In this document: piece by piece, positions 37,353-47,935 of the stretch
How the letters are laid out: every line of letters starts with the position of its first letter
Numbering within the stretch: the first letter of the stretch is position 1
NCBI GenBank assembly: GCA_963846475.1
Contig: CAWJVZ010000003.1
Coordinates: forward strand, 620,001-684,000
Direction of reading: 5' to 3'
Origin: DASWJZ01 sp963846475
Lineage (GTDB): Bacteria > Pseudomonadota > Alphaproteobacteria > Rhizobiales > Afifellaceae
Length of the DNA: 64,000 bases
Notes under the pieces: model-generated
Seen by the model: only the letters and a program-made list of their open reading frames with translations
What the model was told of the DNA's origin: nothing
The model's database searches: none
Program-made: the position numbers and the translations under genes

Positions 37353-38342
37353 ATGCGTCTCATACAGTTCGTCACGCCGTCGGGCGACCGTGCCGTTGGA
37401 GCGATCGCCGACGAGGCCGCGCCGCGTGTGGTCAACAGCGCCACGAGCGTGCGCGACCTCGCGCTGAAAGCGCACCGCGAAAACCGCTCGCTCGCGGAGG
37501 CGGTCGAAGCGCATGGCCTCGGCGATGCCGTGGATTACGATGCGCTCATCGCCGAGAAGCGGCTCCTCGTGCCCCTCGATCACCCCGAGCCGTCGCATGT
37601 CGTCATCGCGCTGACCGGGCTCACCCATCTCGGCGGCGCGCAGACCCGCGATTCCATGCATGCAAAACTGCAGGGCGCCGACCTCACGGATTCCATGAAG
37701 ATGTTCAAGCTCGGCCTGGAGGGCGGCAAGCCGGCGGCCGGGTCGATCGGCGTGCAGCCGGAATGGGCCTACAAGGGCGACGGCACCTGGATCGTCGCGC
37801 CGGAGCAGCCGCTGGAGCTGCCGGGCTACGCCGAGGACGGCGGCGAGGAGGGCGAGATCGCCGGCTTGTACGTCATCGGCGACGATGGCCAGGTGCTGCG
37901 CGTCGGCTATTCGATCGGCAACGAGTATTCCGACCACGTGATGGAGCGCCGCAATTATCTCTTCCTCGCCCATTCGAAGCTGCGGCAATGCTCGTTCGGC
38001 CCGGAGCTTTTGGTCGGCGAGCTGCCGGCGGAAGTGACGGGCACGATCCGCGTCTCGCGAAACGGCGCGGAGCTTTGGAGCGGCGAGCTCCTGTCTGGCG
38101 AGGCGAATATGTGCCACTCCATCGCCAATCTGGAGCAGCATCACTTCAAATATCCCGGCTTTCGCCGGCCGGGTGACGTGCATGTCTATTTCTTCGGCGC
38201 CAGCGGGCTGAGCACCGCCGCGGGGATCTCGCCGCAGCCGGGCGACGTGTTCGAGGTTTCTGCGCCGGGGTTCGGCCGGCCCCTGCGCAATCCGCTCGTT
38301 GCAGGCCGGCCGCACGAGGCTATATCGGTGAAGGCGCTGTGA
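37353..38342 (+). CDS. AraD1/GguC family protein
   Basis: 329 residues. The start MRLIQFVTPSGDRAVGAIAD and the core ALTGLTHLGGAQTRDSMHAK, then SIGVQPEWAYKGDGTWIVAP and IGNEYSDHVMERRNYLFLAH, are typical of the AraD1 (GguC) family of fumarylacetoacetase-like enzymes. Members sit in L-arabinose and galactose operons of rhizobia and are proposed to dehydrate 2-keto-3-deoxy sugar acids. The gene opens the operon with the semialdehyde dehydrogenase 26 bases downstream, which matches the L-arabinose route to 2-oxoglutarate. AGGGAGGTGAC precedes the start. Confidence 0.85.
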   Translation: MRLIQFVTPSGDRAVGAIADEAAPRVVNSATSVRDLALKAHRENRSLAEAVEAHGLGDAVDYDALIAEKRLLVPLDHPEPSHVVIALTGLTHLGGAQTRDSMHAKLQGADLTDSMKMFKLGLEGGKPAAGSIGVQPEWAYKGDGTWIVAPEQPLELPGYAEDGGEEGEIAGLYVIGDDGQVLRVGYSIGNEYSDHVMERRNYLFLAHSKLRQCSFGPELLVGELPAEVTGTIRVSRNGAELWSGELLSGEANMCHSIANLEQHHFKYPGFRRPGDVHVYFFGASGLSTAAGISPQPGDVFEVSAPGFGRPLRNPLVAGRPHEAISVKAL

Positions 38343-38367
38343 CGAGCCCATCCCGGAAAGGCTGACC

Positions 38368-39811
38368 ATGACCGAGCTGCACCGCAATTTGATCGCCGGC
38401 GAATGGGTGGAGGGCGAAGACGCCAACGAGAACATCAACCCGTCCAATACGGAGGAGGTGGTCGGCCTCTACGCGCGGGGCTCCAAGGCCGATGCTGAGC
38501 GGGCTATCGCCGCGGCGAAGGCGGCCTTTCCGGCGTGGTCGCGCTCCGGCATCCAGCAGCGCCACGATATTCTCAAAAAAGCCTCCGACGAGATCATCGG
38601 CCGCAAGGAGGAGCTTGGAAGACTGCTGGCCCGCGAGGAGGGCAAGACGCTGGTGGAAGCGACCGGCGAGGTAGTCCGCGCCGGCCAGATCTTTGCCTTC
38701 TTCGCCGGCGAGGCGCTGCGGCTGAACGGCGAGCTCGTCCCCAGCGTCCGGCCCGGCGTCGAGGTGATGGTGCAGCGCGAGGCGCTCGGCGTCGTCGGCC
38801 TGATCACGCCGTGGAACTTCCCGATCGCCATTCCCGCCTGGAAGATCGCGCCGGCAATCGTCTACGGCAACACGGTAGTGTTCAAGCCGGCCGACCTGGT
38901 GCCGGGCTGCGGCTGGGCGCTCGCCGACATCCTCGACCGCGCCGGCCTGCCCAAGGGCGTCCTCAACCTCGTCATGGGCTCCGGCTCGGTGGTCGGCCAG
39001 GCGATCCTCGACAGCCCGGACGTCGACGCCATCTCCTTCACCGGCTCGGTGGCGACCGGCAAGCGCGTGGCGAAAGCCTCCGCCGAGCACCTCCGCCGCT
39101 TCCAGCTGGAGATGGGCGGCAAGAACCCGCTGGTCGTCCTCGACGACGCCGATCTGAAGACGGCGGTGGAATGCGCCGCCAACGGCGCCTTCTTCTCCAC
39201 CGGCCAGCGCTGCACGGCGTCCTCGCGCCTCATCGTGACGGAGGGCATCCACGACCGCTTCGTCGGCGCGCTGGTGGAGCGCATGCAGGGCTTGAACGTC
39301 GACGATGCCGTGAAGGAGGGCACGCAGATCGGCCCGGTCGTCGACCAGAAGCAGCTCGACCAGGACATCGACTATATCGGCATCGGCCGCGACGAGGGCG
39401 CGAACGCTCGCCTGGGGCGGCGAGCGGCTCAACCGCGCCACGCCGGGCTTCTACCTGCAGCCGGCGCTGTTCACCGAGACGACGCTCGACATGCGCATCA
39501 ACCGCGAGGAGATTTTCGGGCCGGTGGCGAGCGTCATCCGCGTCAAGAACTACGACGAGGCGCTGCAGGTGGCGAACGACACGCCGTTCGGCCTCTCCGC
39601 CGGCATCTGCACGGCGAGCCTGAAATATTCCACGGATTTCCGCCGCAACAGCCAGGCCGGGATGGTGATGGTGAACCTGCCGACGGCCGGCGTCGACTAT
39701 CACGTGCCGTTCGGCGGCCGCAAAGCCTCGTCCTACGGACCGCGCGAGCAGGGCCGCTATGCCGTCGAATTCTATACGATCGTGAAGACCACCTACGCCC
39801 TGCCGGTCTGA
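38368..39811 (+). CDS. Aldehyde dehydrogenase, 2-oxoglutarate-semialdehyde type, frame broken once
   Basis: About 480 residues after removing one extra base near 39403-39408 (GCGAA-C-GCTCGCC). The N-terminal part has TPWNFPIAIPAWKIAPAIVY, FQLEMGGKNPLVV (general-base Glu) and FFSTGQRCTASSRLIV (catalytic Cys). The second frame has INREEIFGPVASVIRVKNYD and VPFGGRKASSYGPREQG. The sequence type and the AraD1 neighbour point to alpha-ketoglutaric semialdehyde dehydrogenase, which makes 2-oxoglutarate. Family assignment is firm; substrate is inferred from context. Confidence 0.86.
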
Positions 39812-39820
39812 TGGTTCGCC

Positions 39821-40735
39821 ATGTCGGCCGCCTTGATCGGCATCGACTGGGGGACGAGCGCCTTCCGCGCCTTCCTCCTCGACGCCGCCGGCAGCGTCCT
39901 CGACCGCCGCTCCGGGCCGCACGGGATCCTCAGCGTCACGGACGGCGATTTCGCCGGTGTGCTGCAGGCGCAGCTCGGCGCCTGGCTCGGCGGGGCCGTG
40001 CCGGTTCTGATGTCCGGCATGATCGGCAGCCGCCAGGGCTGGATCGAGGCGCCCTACCTGACCTGTCCGGTCGGCCTCGCCGACTTGGCGGCGGGGCTGG
40101 TGCGCGTCCCGTTCGAGGCTGCCGAAATCCGCCTCGTGCCCGGCGTCGAGACCGCCACCGCCACGATGCGCGACGTCATGCGCGGCGAGGAGACGCAGGT
40201 TTTCGGCGCAATGGCGCGGCTGGGTCTGGAGTCCGGCCGTTTCCTGCTGCCGGGCACGCATTCCAAATGGGTGCTGGCTGAGGGCGGAAAGATCGCCTCC
40301 TTCGCGACCTACATGACCGGCGAGATCTATGCCGCCGCGCGCGCCCACACGATCCTCGGCCGGCTCATGCAGGAGGGCGAGGCGAGCGGCGCTTCGTTCG
40401 CGCGGGGCGTGCGCGAGGGGGCGCGGGCGGGCACGCCGGGCGCGTTGCTGCATCGCCTGTTCGGCGTGCGCACGGCGGGCCTGTTCGGCGAGATTTCCGC
40501 GGCCGATCTGTCGGACTATCTGAGCGGGCTGCTGATCGGCGCCGAGATCGGCGACGCCGGCCGGCAGGGCGGCCCCGTGCACATCATCGCCTCCGACGCG
40601 CTGGCCGAGCGCTACAGGAGCGCCGCCGCCGAGCTCGGCTTCATGGCGGACATCGTGCCGTCGGATTGCATCCTCGACGGCTACTTGGCGATCGCCCGCC
40701 TGGCCGGGTTGGCCGGCGGCGACGCGGCGCGGTGA
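39821..40735 (+). CDS. dgoK: 2-dehydro-3-deoxygalactonokinase
   Basis: 304 residues. The DgoK signature GIDWGTSAFRAFLLDAAGSV opens the protein (phosphate 1 motif of the hexokinase/actin fold). ETQVFGAMARLG, LPGTHSKWVLAEGGKIASFA and TYMTGEIYAA follow. It phosphorylates KDGal to KDPGal in the DeLey-Doudoroff pathway of D-galactose breakdown. Its stop overlaps the possible GTG start of dgoA, so the two are likely co-translated. Confidence 0.9.
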   Translation: MSAALIGIDWGTSAFRAFLLDAAGSVLDRRSGPHGILSVTDGDFAGVLQAQLGAWLGGAVPVLMSGMIGSRQGWIEAPYLTCPVGLADLAAGLVRVPFEAAEIRLVPGVETATATMRDVMRGEETQVFGAMARLGLESGRFLLPGTHSKWVLAEGGKIASFATYMTGEIYAAARAHTILGRLMQEGEASGASFARGVREGARAGTPGALLHRLFGVRTAGLFGEISAADLSDYLSGLLIGAEIGDAGRQGGPVHIIASDALAERYRSAAAELGFMADIVPSDCILDGYLAIARLAGLAGGDAAR

Positions 40736-40740
40736 GCAAG

Positions 40741-41368
40741 ATGGATCTCGCAGACGCAATGGCGGAGCTGCCGCTGGTGGCGATCCTGCGCGGCATCCAG
40801 CCGGCTGAGGCGATCGACATCGGCGCGGCGCTCGTCGACGCGGGGTTCCGGCTGATCGAGGTGCCGCTCAACTCGCCGGAGCCGTTCCGCTCGATCGAGC
40901 TCCTGGCGGAGAACTTCGGCGAGGCCGCGCTGATCGGCGCCGGCACGGTAATGGACGCCGCGGCGGTCGCGCGCGTGGTCGGGGCGGGCGGCCGGCTGAT
41001 CGTCATGCCGCATTCCGATCCGGAGGTGATCCGCGCGGCCAAGGCGGCGGGCGCCTGGTGCCTGCCGGGCGTCGCCACGCCGACGGAGGGCTTTGCCGCG
41101 CTGAAGGCGGGAGCGGACGGCCTGAAACTCTTTCCCGGCGAGGCCCTGCCGCCGGCCGTGGTAAAGGCTTGGAAGGCAGTGTTCCCGCCCGAGGTGCCGC
41201 TGCTGCCTGTCGGCGGCATCGCGCCGGAGACGATGGCCGGCTATGTGGCCGCCGGCGCCGCCGGCTTCGGCATCGGCTCCGCGCTCTACAAGCCCGGCGT
41301 CGACGTCGACGGAAATCCGCCGGCGCGCGGATGCCTTTGTGACGGCTTGGCGCGCCATTCGCCGTTGA
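40741..41368 (+). CDS. dgoA: 2-dehydro-3-deoxy-6-phosphogalactonate aldolase, frame broken near the end
   Basis: The protein begins MDLADAMAELPLVAILRGIQ. The TIM-barrel class I aldolase motifs are LIEVPLNSPEP, IGAGTV and the Schiff-base lysine in GLKLFPGEALPPAVV. After KPGVDVD the open frame drifts off; removing one G near 41317-41323 gives EIRRRADAFVTAWRAIRR and a stop at 41366-41368, the normal family end, for 208 residues. It splits KDPGal into pyruvate and glyceraldehyde 3-phosphate. A GTG at 40732 overlapping dgoK is an alternative start. Confidence 0.88.
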
Positions 41369-41466
41369 TGGCCCCGAGCACGTTCGCCGCCAAGCGGCGG
41401 ATGGCGGGCCTGGTCCGAAGCGGATAAGGTGCTGTCCTAGCGAGCGCCCGACGAGGGGAGGGCCGC

Positions 41467-44400
41467 ATGCCGAACCGCTTCGACAACGACCGCAGGAAAC
41501 GCATCGCGGCGCTCCGCAAGCGCCTCTCCGGCGAGGCGGAAGGCAAGGCGCTTGCCGCCTTCGCGGACATCCTCTTCGGGCATGCCGCGGGCGAGGACCT
41601 GGTCGAATACGACGCCGAGGCGCTCGCCGGGATCAGCCGCGACGCCTTCGCCTTCTTCCGCCGCCGCGACGAGCCGACCATGGTGCGCGTCGCCGACCTT
41701 CCGGGCACCGATCTGAAGGGGCGGACCCACAGCGCGATCGAGGTCCTCACCGCCAACCGGCCGTTCATCTTCGATTCCATCCTCGGCGAGCTGCAGGCCT
41801 CCGGCCATGCCGTCCGCCTCGTCGTCCACCCCATCCTGGAGGTGCGGCGCAACGCGGTGGGGGAGGTGGAGAAATTCGCGCCGGCCGGCGGCGATCCGGC
41901 GAGCGACATGCCGCGCGAGAGCTTCGTGCATCTCCACGTGCCGCTGATCGGCGACCCCGCGGAGAAGGACGCGCTGGCAGAGCGGCTCCGATCGCTGCTC
42001 GCCGATGTGCAACATGTGACCGACGGACTGGCGGGCGATGCGCGCGCGCCTCCGCGGCGCGATCACCGATTTCCGCAACGACCATCCCCCGCTGCCCGAA
42101 TCGCTGGTCGAGGAGACGGTCGCGTTCCTGCAATGGCTGGAGGACGACAATTTCGTCTTCATGGGCATGGGCGAATATGCCTACAGCGGCGACGACGCGT
42201 CGGTCGAGGCGCCGCCGCCGAGCGGGCTGGGGCTGCTCCGCGATCCGAGCGTCAAGGTGCTGCGGCGCGGCGCCGAGCTGGTGACGGTGACGCCGGAGAT
42301 CCGCGCCTTCCTGATGGCCTCCGACCCACTCATCGTCACCAAGGCGAACGTCCGGACGCGCGTACACCGGCGCGACTACATGGACTACATCGGCGTCAAG
42401 ATCTTCGAGGAGGGCAAGGTCACCGGCGAGCTGCGGATCGTCGGGCTGTTCACCTCGAGCGCGTTCACCCAGTCGGTGCAGAAGATCCCGCTCATCCGCC
42501 GCAAGATGGCAAAGATCCAGAAGCGGGCCGGCTTCGACCCGGCCAGCCATTCCGGCAAGGCGCTCGTCAACATCTTGGAGAATTATCCGCGCACCGAGCT
42601 GTTCCAGGCCGAAGAGGACGTCCTCTTCGAATTCGGCCATGGCGATCCTGCAGCTGGAGGAGCGGCCGCGGGTGCGGGCACTGGCGCGGCGCGACCGCTT
42701 CGACCGCTTCGTCTCGGTCCTCGTCTTCGTGCCGCGCGACCGCTACACCTCCGATCTCCGTCAAAAGATCGGCACGGCGCTGGCCGAACTCTACGACGGC
42801 CGCGTCTCCGCCTTCTTCCCGGATTTTTCCGAGACGCATCTGACCCGGGTGCAATTCATCATCGGCCGCAATCCCGGCCAGGGCCCCGAGCCGGCGCAGG
42901 AGGAGGTCGAAGCGCGAATCCGCGGCATCGTCCGCACCTTCGAGGACGAGCTGGCCGAGGCGCTCAACGCCGTCTTCGCGCCGGAACGGGCTGCCGAGCT
43001 CCTGAAGAACTATGCCGGCGCTTTCGGCTCCGACTACCGGGCCGCCTTCACCGCCGAAGATGCCGTCGCCGATATCGCGATTGCCGAGCGCCTTGAGCCG
43101 GACGGCATCGAGGCGCGCTTCTTCCGCCGCGCCCGGATGCCCCAGACCGAAGTGGCGCTTCGCTTCCACCATCTCGGCGAGCCGATCCCGCTCTCACGCC
43201 GCGTGCCGCTCCTGGAGAATCTCGGCTTCTCCGTCATCAACGAGCGCACCTATTGCATCGCGCCGGCGGAGCGGCCCGGCGCTCTTCCTGCACGACATGA
43301 CGCTGTCGCTGCGGACCGTGCTCGCGCTAAAACCGGCCGCCGCGAAACGGCTGCACGATACCGTGCTCGCGGTCTGGCGCGACAAGGCGGAGAATGACGG
43401 CTTCAACGCGCTTGTGCTGAGCGCCGGGCTGCATTGGCGGGAAGCGGCGCTGCTCCGAACCGTCGCGCGCTATCTCCGCCAGACCAACGTCCCCTATTCG
43501 CTCGACTATCTCTGGGGCGCCCTGCAGCGGAACCCCGCTCTGGCGGCGCTGCTCATGGCCCGCTTCGCCGCGCGCTTCGCCCCCGGCATCGCGCAGCGCG
43601 AGCGCGCCGAGGAGAAGGCGGACCGGCAGGTCCAGCAGGCCCTGGATGCGGTGCACAACCTCGACGACGACACGATCCTTCGCAATTTCCGCCAGGTGAT
43701 CGCCGCCGCCCAGCGGACGGATTTCTTCGGCGCAGCCGAGTCCGGCGACGCGCCCTCCGCCGTCACCTTGAAGATCGATCCGGGGGCGCTTGCCTTCGTG
43801 CCGCTGCCGCGGCCGTTCCGCGAGATCTTTGTGCATTCGCCCGAGGTGGACGGGCTGCACATGCGCTTCGGGCCGGTGGCGCGCGGCGGCCTCCGCTGGT
43901 CGGACCGGCCGCAGGATTTTCGCACCGAGGTGCTCGGCCTCGTAAAGGCGCAGCAGGTGAAGAACGCCGTCATCGTGCCGGTCGGCGCCAAAGGCGGCTT
44001 CGTGCCGATGCGGCTGCCTGCCGCCGGCCGCGAGGCGGTGTTCGAGGCCGGGCGGCAGGCCTACATCAACTTCGTCGATCGCCTCCTGTCGGTGACCGAC
44101 GACATCGAAGGCGAGGCGATCGTGCCGCCGGCGGACATGGTCCGCCACGACGGCGACGATCCCTATCTGGTGGTGGCGGCCGACAAGGGCACCGCCACCT
44201 TCTCCGACACCGCCAACGGCATCGCGCTCAGCCGCGGCTTCTGGCTGGGCGACGCCTTCGCCTCCGGCGGCTCGGCCGGCTACGACCACAAGGCGATGGG
44301 CATCACCGCCCGCGGCGCCTGGGAGGCGGTGAAGCGGCATTTCCGCGAGATGGACGTCGACATCCAGACGCACGCCTTCAGCGTCGCCGGCGTCGGCGAT

Positions 44401-46263
44401 ATGTCCGGCGACGTGTTCGGCAACGGCATGCTGCTTTCCCGCACCACCCGGCTCGTCGCCGCCTTCGACCATCGCGACATCTTTGTCGATCCCGACCCCG
44501 ACCCGGAAAACGCTTTTGAGGAGCGCCTGCGGCTCTTCCGGATGCCGCGCTCCAGCTGGCAGGATTACGACCGCGCACTCATTTCGAACGGCGGCGGCGT
44601 CTTTTCGCGTGCCGAGAAGCAGATCGCGCTGTCGCCGGAGGCGCGAAAACTCCTAAAGCTCTCCAAGGCCAATGCGCGGCCGGCCGAGATCATGTCGGCC
44701 ATTCTTCGCGCCCCGGTCGACCTCCTCTGGTTCGGCGGCATCGGCACCTATGTGCGCGGGCCGGAGGAGACCGACGCCGATGTCGGCGACAAGGCGAACG
44801 ACGCGATCCGCATCGGCGCCCCGGAAATCGGCGCGAAGGTGGTCGGGGAGGGCGCCAATCTCGGCATGACCCAGAAGGCGCGCATCGCCTACGGCCTCCG
44901 CGGCGGGCGCTGCAATTCCGATGCGGTCGACAATTCCGCCGGCGTCAACACCTCCGACGTGGAGGTGAACATCAAGATCGCGCTGGCGCCGGCGGTGCGC
45001 TCCGGCCGGCTGCCGCCCGACGCGCGGCTGGAGCTCCTCAAGTCGATGACCGACGACGTCGGCGCGCTCGTCCTTCGCAACAATTACCAGCAGACTTTGG
45101 CCATCTCGCTGGAGGAGCGGCGCGGCCTGGAGAACCTTCCCAACCAGCTGCGGCTGATGGCCGAGCTGGAAGCGCGCGGCCTCCTCGACCGCGGCGTGGA
45201 GTCGCTGGGGAGCGATGCCGAGCTCGAGGCGCGCGCCACCGCCGGGCATGGCCTGACCCGCCCCGAGATCGGCACGCTCCTGGCCTTCGCCAAGATCGCA
45301 GTCTCCGAGGACATCGTCGGCAGCTCCATCCCCGACGACCCGTACCTCGCCCGCGAGCTGTTCCGCTATTTTCCCGCGGAGATGCGGGAGCCTTTCGCGG
45401 CGGAGATCCAGAGCCACCGGCTGCGGCGCGAGATCATCGCCACCCAGCTCGCCAACTCGCTGGTCAACCGCGGCGGCCCGACGCTCCTTGTCGCGGCGCG
45501 CGACCGCACCGGCGCCAGCGTCGCCGACCTCACCCGCGCCTACGCAGCGGTGCGCGATTCCTTTGCGCTGCAGGATCTGCATGCCGAAATCGACGCGCTC
45601 GACACCAGGATACACGGCAAGCTGCAGCTGGAGCTCTATACGAGCGTGCAGGACGTGCTGGTCGACCGGCTCGGCTGGTTCACCCGCAATCTAGACCCTG
45701 CCAAGAGCCTGGCCGAGATCGTCGCGCATTTCCGCGCCGCGCTCGACGCGCTTGCCGGCATGCTGCCGGAGCTGGTGTCGCGGCCGCACGCCAGGGCGCT
45801 CCGCGAGACCGAGGCGCGGCTCAAGGCCGGGCGGGTGCCGGAGCCGCTCGCGGCGCGGCTGGCGCTGCTGCCGGCCCTGGCGCGCTCCAGCGACGTCGTG
45901 CTGATCGCCGACCGCACGGGACGTCCGATCGCCGAGGCGGCGACGTCCTTCTTCGCCATCGCCGACCGATTCGGCTTCGCCCGCCTGGACGACATGGTCG
46001 GCGAGATCGAGGCAGGCGGCTATTACGAGAATCTGGCGCTGCAGAAGGCGCGTGACAGCCTGGAATCGGCGCAGCGCGATCTGGCGCGGAGCGTGCTGAC
46101 CAACGGCCGCAACCCGTCCGACGTGGCGGGCTGGGAGGCCTCCAACGGCGGCCGCATCGGCGCCACCGCCGAGCAGGTGGCGAAGATCTTGGCCGACCGC
46201 CGCCCGAGCCCGGCCAAGGTGACCGTGGCGGCGAGCCTCCTGTCGGAGCTGGCGCGGGGGTGA
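41467..46263 (+). CDS. gdhB: NAD-specific glutamate dehydrogenase, large type, frame broken three times
   Basis: The four pieces, in three alternating frames, join to about 1,597 residues, the length of the L180-type NAD-GDH. The N-terminal ACT-like region has SAIEVLTANRPFIFDSILGE. The catalytic core has GLRWSDRPQDFRTEVLGLVK (with KAQQVKNAVIVPVGAKGGF) and GVGDMSGDVFGNGMLLS for nucleotide binding; the C-terminus has KILADRRPSPAKVTVAASLL. Extra bases lie near 42030-42040, 42628-42640 and 43270-43290. The enzyme deaminates glutamate to 2-oxoglutarate with NAD+. It is a single gene, unlinked in function to the sugar operon except through 2-oxoglutarate. The symbol follows P. aeruginosa usage. Confidence 0.92.
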
Positions 46264-46320
46264 GCGGGCGGGCGCGCGAATTCGTCCCGCGGCCTCTCGG
46301 CCCGAGGTGATCAAAGAGCC

Positions 46321-46417
46321 CGGCCGGTGTCGCCGGCCCGAAAATTCCCTCGTTCGAGGGAGCGGAGCGCCTGAACAACGCCTCGCAACTTTTTAATGGC
46401 GCCTCCAGGCGCTCCGC
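46321..46417. repeat. Cluster of nested inverted repeats downstream of the GDH gene
   Basis: GGCCGG/CCGGCC (46322-46338), TCCCTCG/CGAGGGA (46346-46361) and a 12-base perfect pair GCGGAGCGCCTG (46362-46373) / CAGGCGCTCCGC (46406-46417) lie within 100 bases. The rest of 46264-46772 has no gene that I can support, though short GC-driven frames occur on both strands. Confidence 0.6.
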
Positions 46418-46678
46418 GCGGCGTTATACGTTCCCCAACTCGCCCTATCGTCTTCCCGTCCCGCCCCGTGCTTGCGCCCGAAGCAGGAACTCTAGCCGTG
46501 CAACATCCGGCACCGGGATTGCTCCCGAGGGGGGCCCTTCTGAGGAACGCCGTCCCGGCTCCTGACCGAGGCTCCGTGGCGGCGCCGCCCACTGCTCCCG
46601 AAAAGCTCCGGTCCGCGCGTTCCGGTCCCTCGTCGAGCAGCGGTATCTCGCGAGCTAGCACAAACGAGGAGGGATTGT

Positions 46679-47869
46679 CTAGGAATTTCTTCTCACAAGC
46701 TTGTGAGCAGGAGGAGGTCCGCTCCGTCTCAGGATATCGTTGAGAGGCGCGGGCCTTTTTCCTCTCCCCCGTGGGGCCTGTTGCATAATGGGGCTTTGGG
46801 AGATTGACCGGCCTGATGTCGGCCGGGGACGGATTGGATGGGGCATTTTGTTGCCTTGCTCCTGGCCCTTGCGGGGCTGCGGAGCATCGGTTGGCCGGCG
46901 GATGGCGGAATCAGGGCGCAATGGCACCCAGCGACGCATGTTGAATGCGATCGCCGCCATCAGCAGCTGGGCGCCGGCCTTTGCCAGGCCGATGTAGCGG
47001 ATGCTGGTCAGCCGCATGCGCCGCTTGAGGGTGGCGAAGGTCGTTTCCACGGCGGCGCGTCGTCGGGCAATAAGGCGGTTGTAGCGCTTCAGGCGGGGTG
47101 GCAGATCGGGGTGGTGCTTGTTTGGCCGCCGGGCGATGCGCGGCTTCCTGCCCTGCGCCTTCAGCCGCGCCCGGCGGGCGTGCGTATCGTAGGCCGCGTC
47201 CGCCCACACCGCCCGCTCGTCGCCGCGGATCAGGTCGTCCGCCGGGATGGTGTCGTTGACGTTGGCAGGCGTGGTGATCAGCGAGCGGATCAGGCCCGAG
47301 CCCTCGTCCACGCCGACATGCGCCTTGTAGCCGAAGGTCCAGCCGCTGCGGCCCTGGCGCTTGGCAAAACGGGCATCCGGATCCTGCGACGGGCGGTCTT
47401 TGCTGGGCGGCGCCGAAACCGCCTCGATCAGGCTGGCGTCCAGCATCGTGCCGCGCTTGAGGATCACCCCCGCCTTGTCCAGCTGCCGGTCGAGCTCGCC
47501 GAATAGCTTGTCCAGCAGCCCTTCGGCGATGAGCCGGTTCCTGAAGCGGTTGAGCACCGTGTGGTCGGGCACCGCCTCCTCCAGGCTCAGCCCGGCAAAG
47601 CGCCGGAAGGAAAGCCGGTCGTTCAGGGCTTCCTCCAGCTCCCGTTCCGACAGCCCGTAAAGCGCCTGCAGCAGCAGGCCCTTGAACAGAACCAAGACGG
47701 GATAGGCAGGCCGCCCGGGGCTGGCCTCGTCGCGCAAATGAGCAAGCAGCTTCTCGAACCGATACCACTTCACCAGACCGTCCAGCCGATCCAGATGTGC
47801 GTTGCCGCCGGCTTTCACCGGCAAAAGCGCATCCACAAAACCCAGCTGCCCCGTCCGTTTCACCGCCAT
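46679..47869 (-). CDS. IS5-family transposase, with C-terminus reading out of the element
   Basis: 396 residues. The N-terminal YPVLVLFKGLLLQALYGLSE and DRLSFRRFAGLSLEEAVPDH precede the first catalytic aspartate in GTMLDASLIEA. ADAAYDT gives the second, and the C-terminal RRRAAVETTFATLKRRMRLT gives the glutamate of the DDE set. After FNMRRWVP the sequence becomes proline- and arginine-rich, crosses the inverted repeat as SPIMQQAP, and ends 94 bases outside it. The catalytic domain is complete, so the element may be active. The last 30 residues come from the insertion site, not from the transposon. Confidence 0.88.
   Translation of the reverse strand: MAVKRTGQLGFVDALLPVKAGGNAHLDRLDGLVKWYRFEKLLAHLRDEASPGRPAYPVLVLFKGLLLQALYGLSERELEEALNDRLSFRRFAGLSLEEAVPDHTVLNRFRNRLIAEGLLDKLFGELDRQLDKAGVILKRGTMLDASLIEAVSAPPSKDRPSQDPDARFAKRQGRSGWTFGYKAHVGVDEGSGLIRSLITTPANVNDTIPADDLIRGDERAVWADAAYDTHARRARLKAQGRKPRIARRPNKHHPDLPPRLKRYNRLIARRRAAVETTFATLKRRMRLTSIRYIGLAKAGAQLLMAAIAFNMRRWVPLRPDSAIRRPTDAPQPRKGQEQGNKMPHPIRPRPTSGRSISQSPIMQQAPRGRGKRPAPLNDILRRSGPPPAHKLVRRNS
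46692..46707. repeat. Perfect 16-base palindrome
   Basis: CTCACAAGCTTGTGAG reads the same on both strands. It lies 65 bases outside the left end of the IS5-type element, inside the transposase frame that reads out of the element. Confidence 0.55.
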
Positions 47870-47932
47870 CGGCCCGACTCCCCGAAATCCATCCCCAGGG
47901 AATCACACCCAGCGAATTTCGCAACAGGCCCC
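46773..47932 (-). mobile_element. IS5-type insertion sequence
   Basis: The 1,160-base element is bounded by perfect 12-base inverted repeats, GGGGCCTGTTGC at 46773-46784 and GCAACAGGCCCC at 47921-47932. It carries one DDE transposase gene on the minus strand. The element interrupts a palindromic repeat: CCTCTCCCCCGTGGGG stands on the left and AGTGGGGAGAGG on the right, which together look like one CTCTCCCCCGTGGGGAGAG unit. A target duplication cannot be fixed with certainty because the flank and the end share GGGG. Confidence 0.85.
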
Positions 47933-47935
47933 AGT

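Noticed and set aside
46380..46740. A possible RNase P RNA, tmRNA or group II intron in the gene-free stretch.
   Set aside because: None of the conserved core sequences of these RNAs could be found on either strand.
46396..46743. A 115-codon plus-strand frame and a 116-codon minus-strand frame downstream of GDH.
   Set aside because: Both overlap the same hairpin-rich DNA, neither has a convincing ribosome site or domain, and composition is low-complexity.
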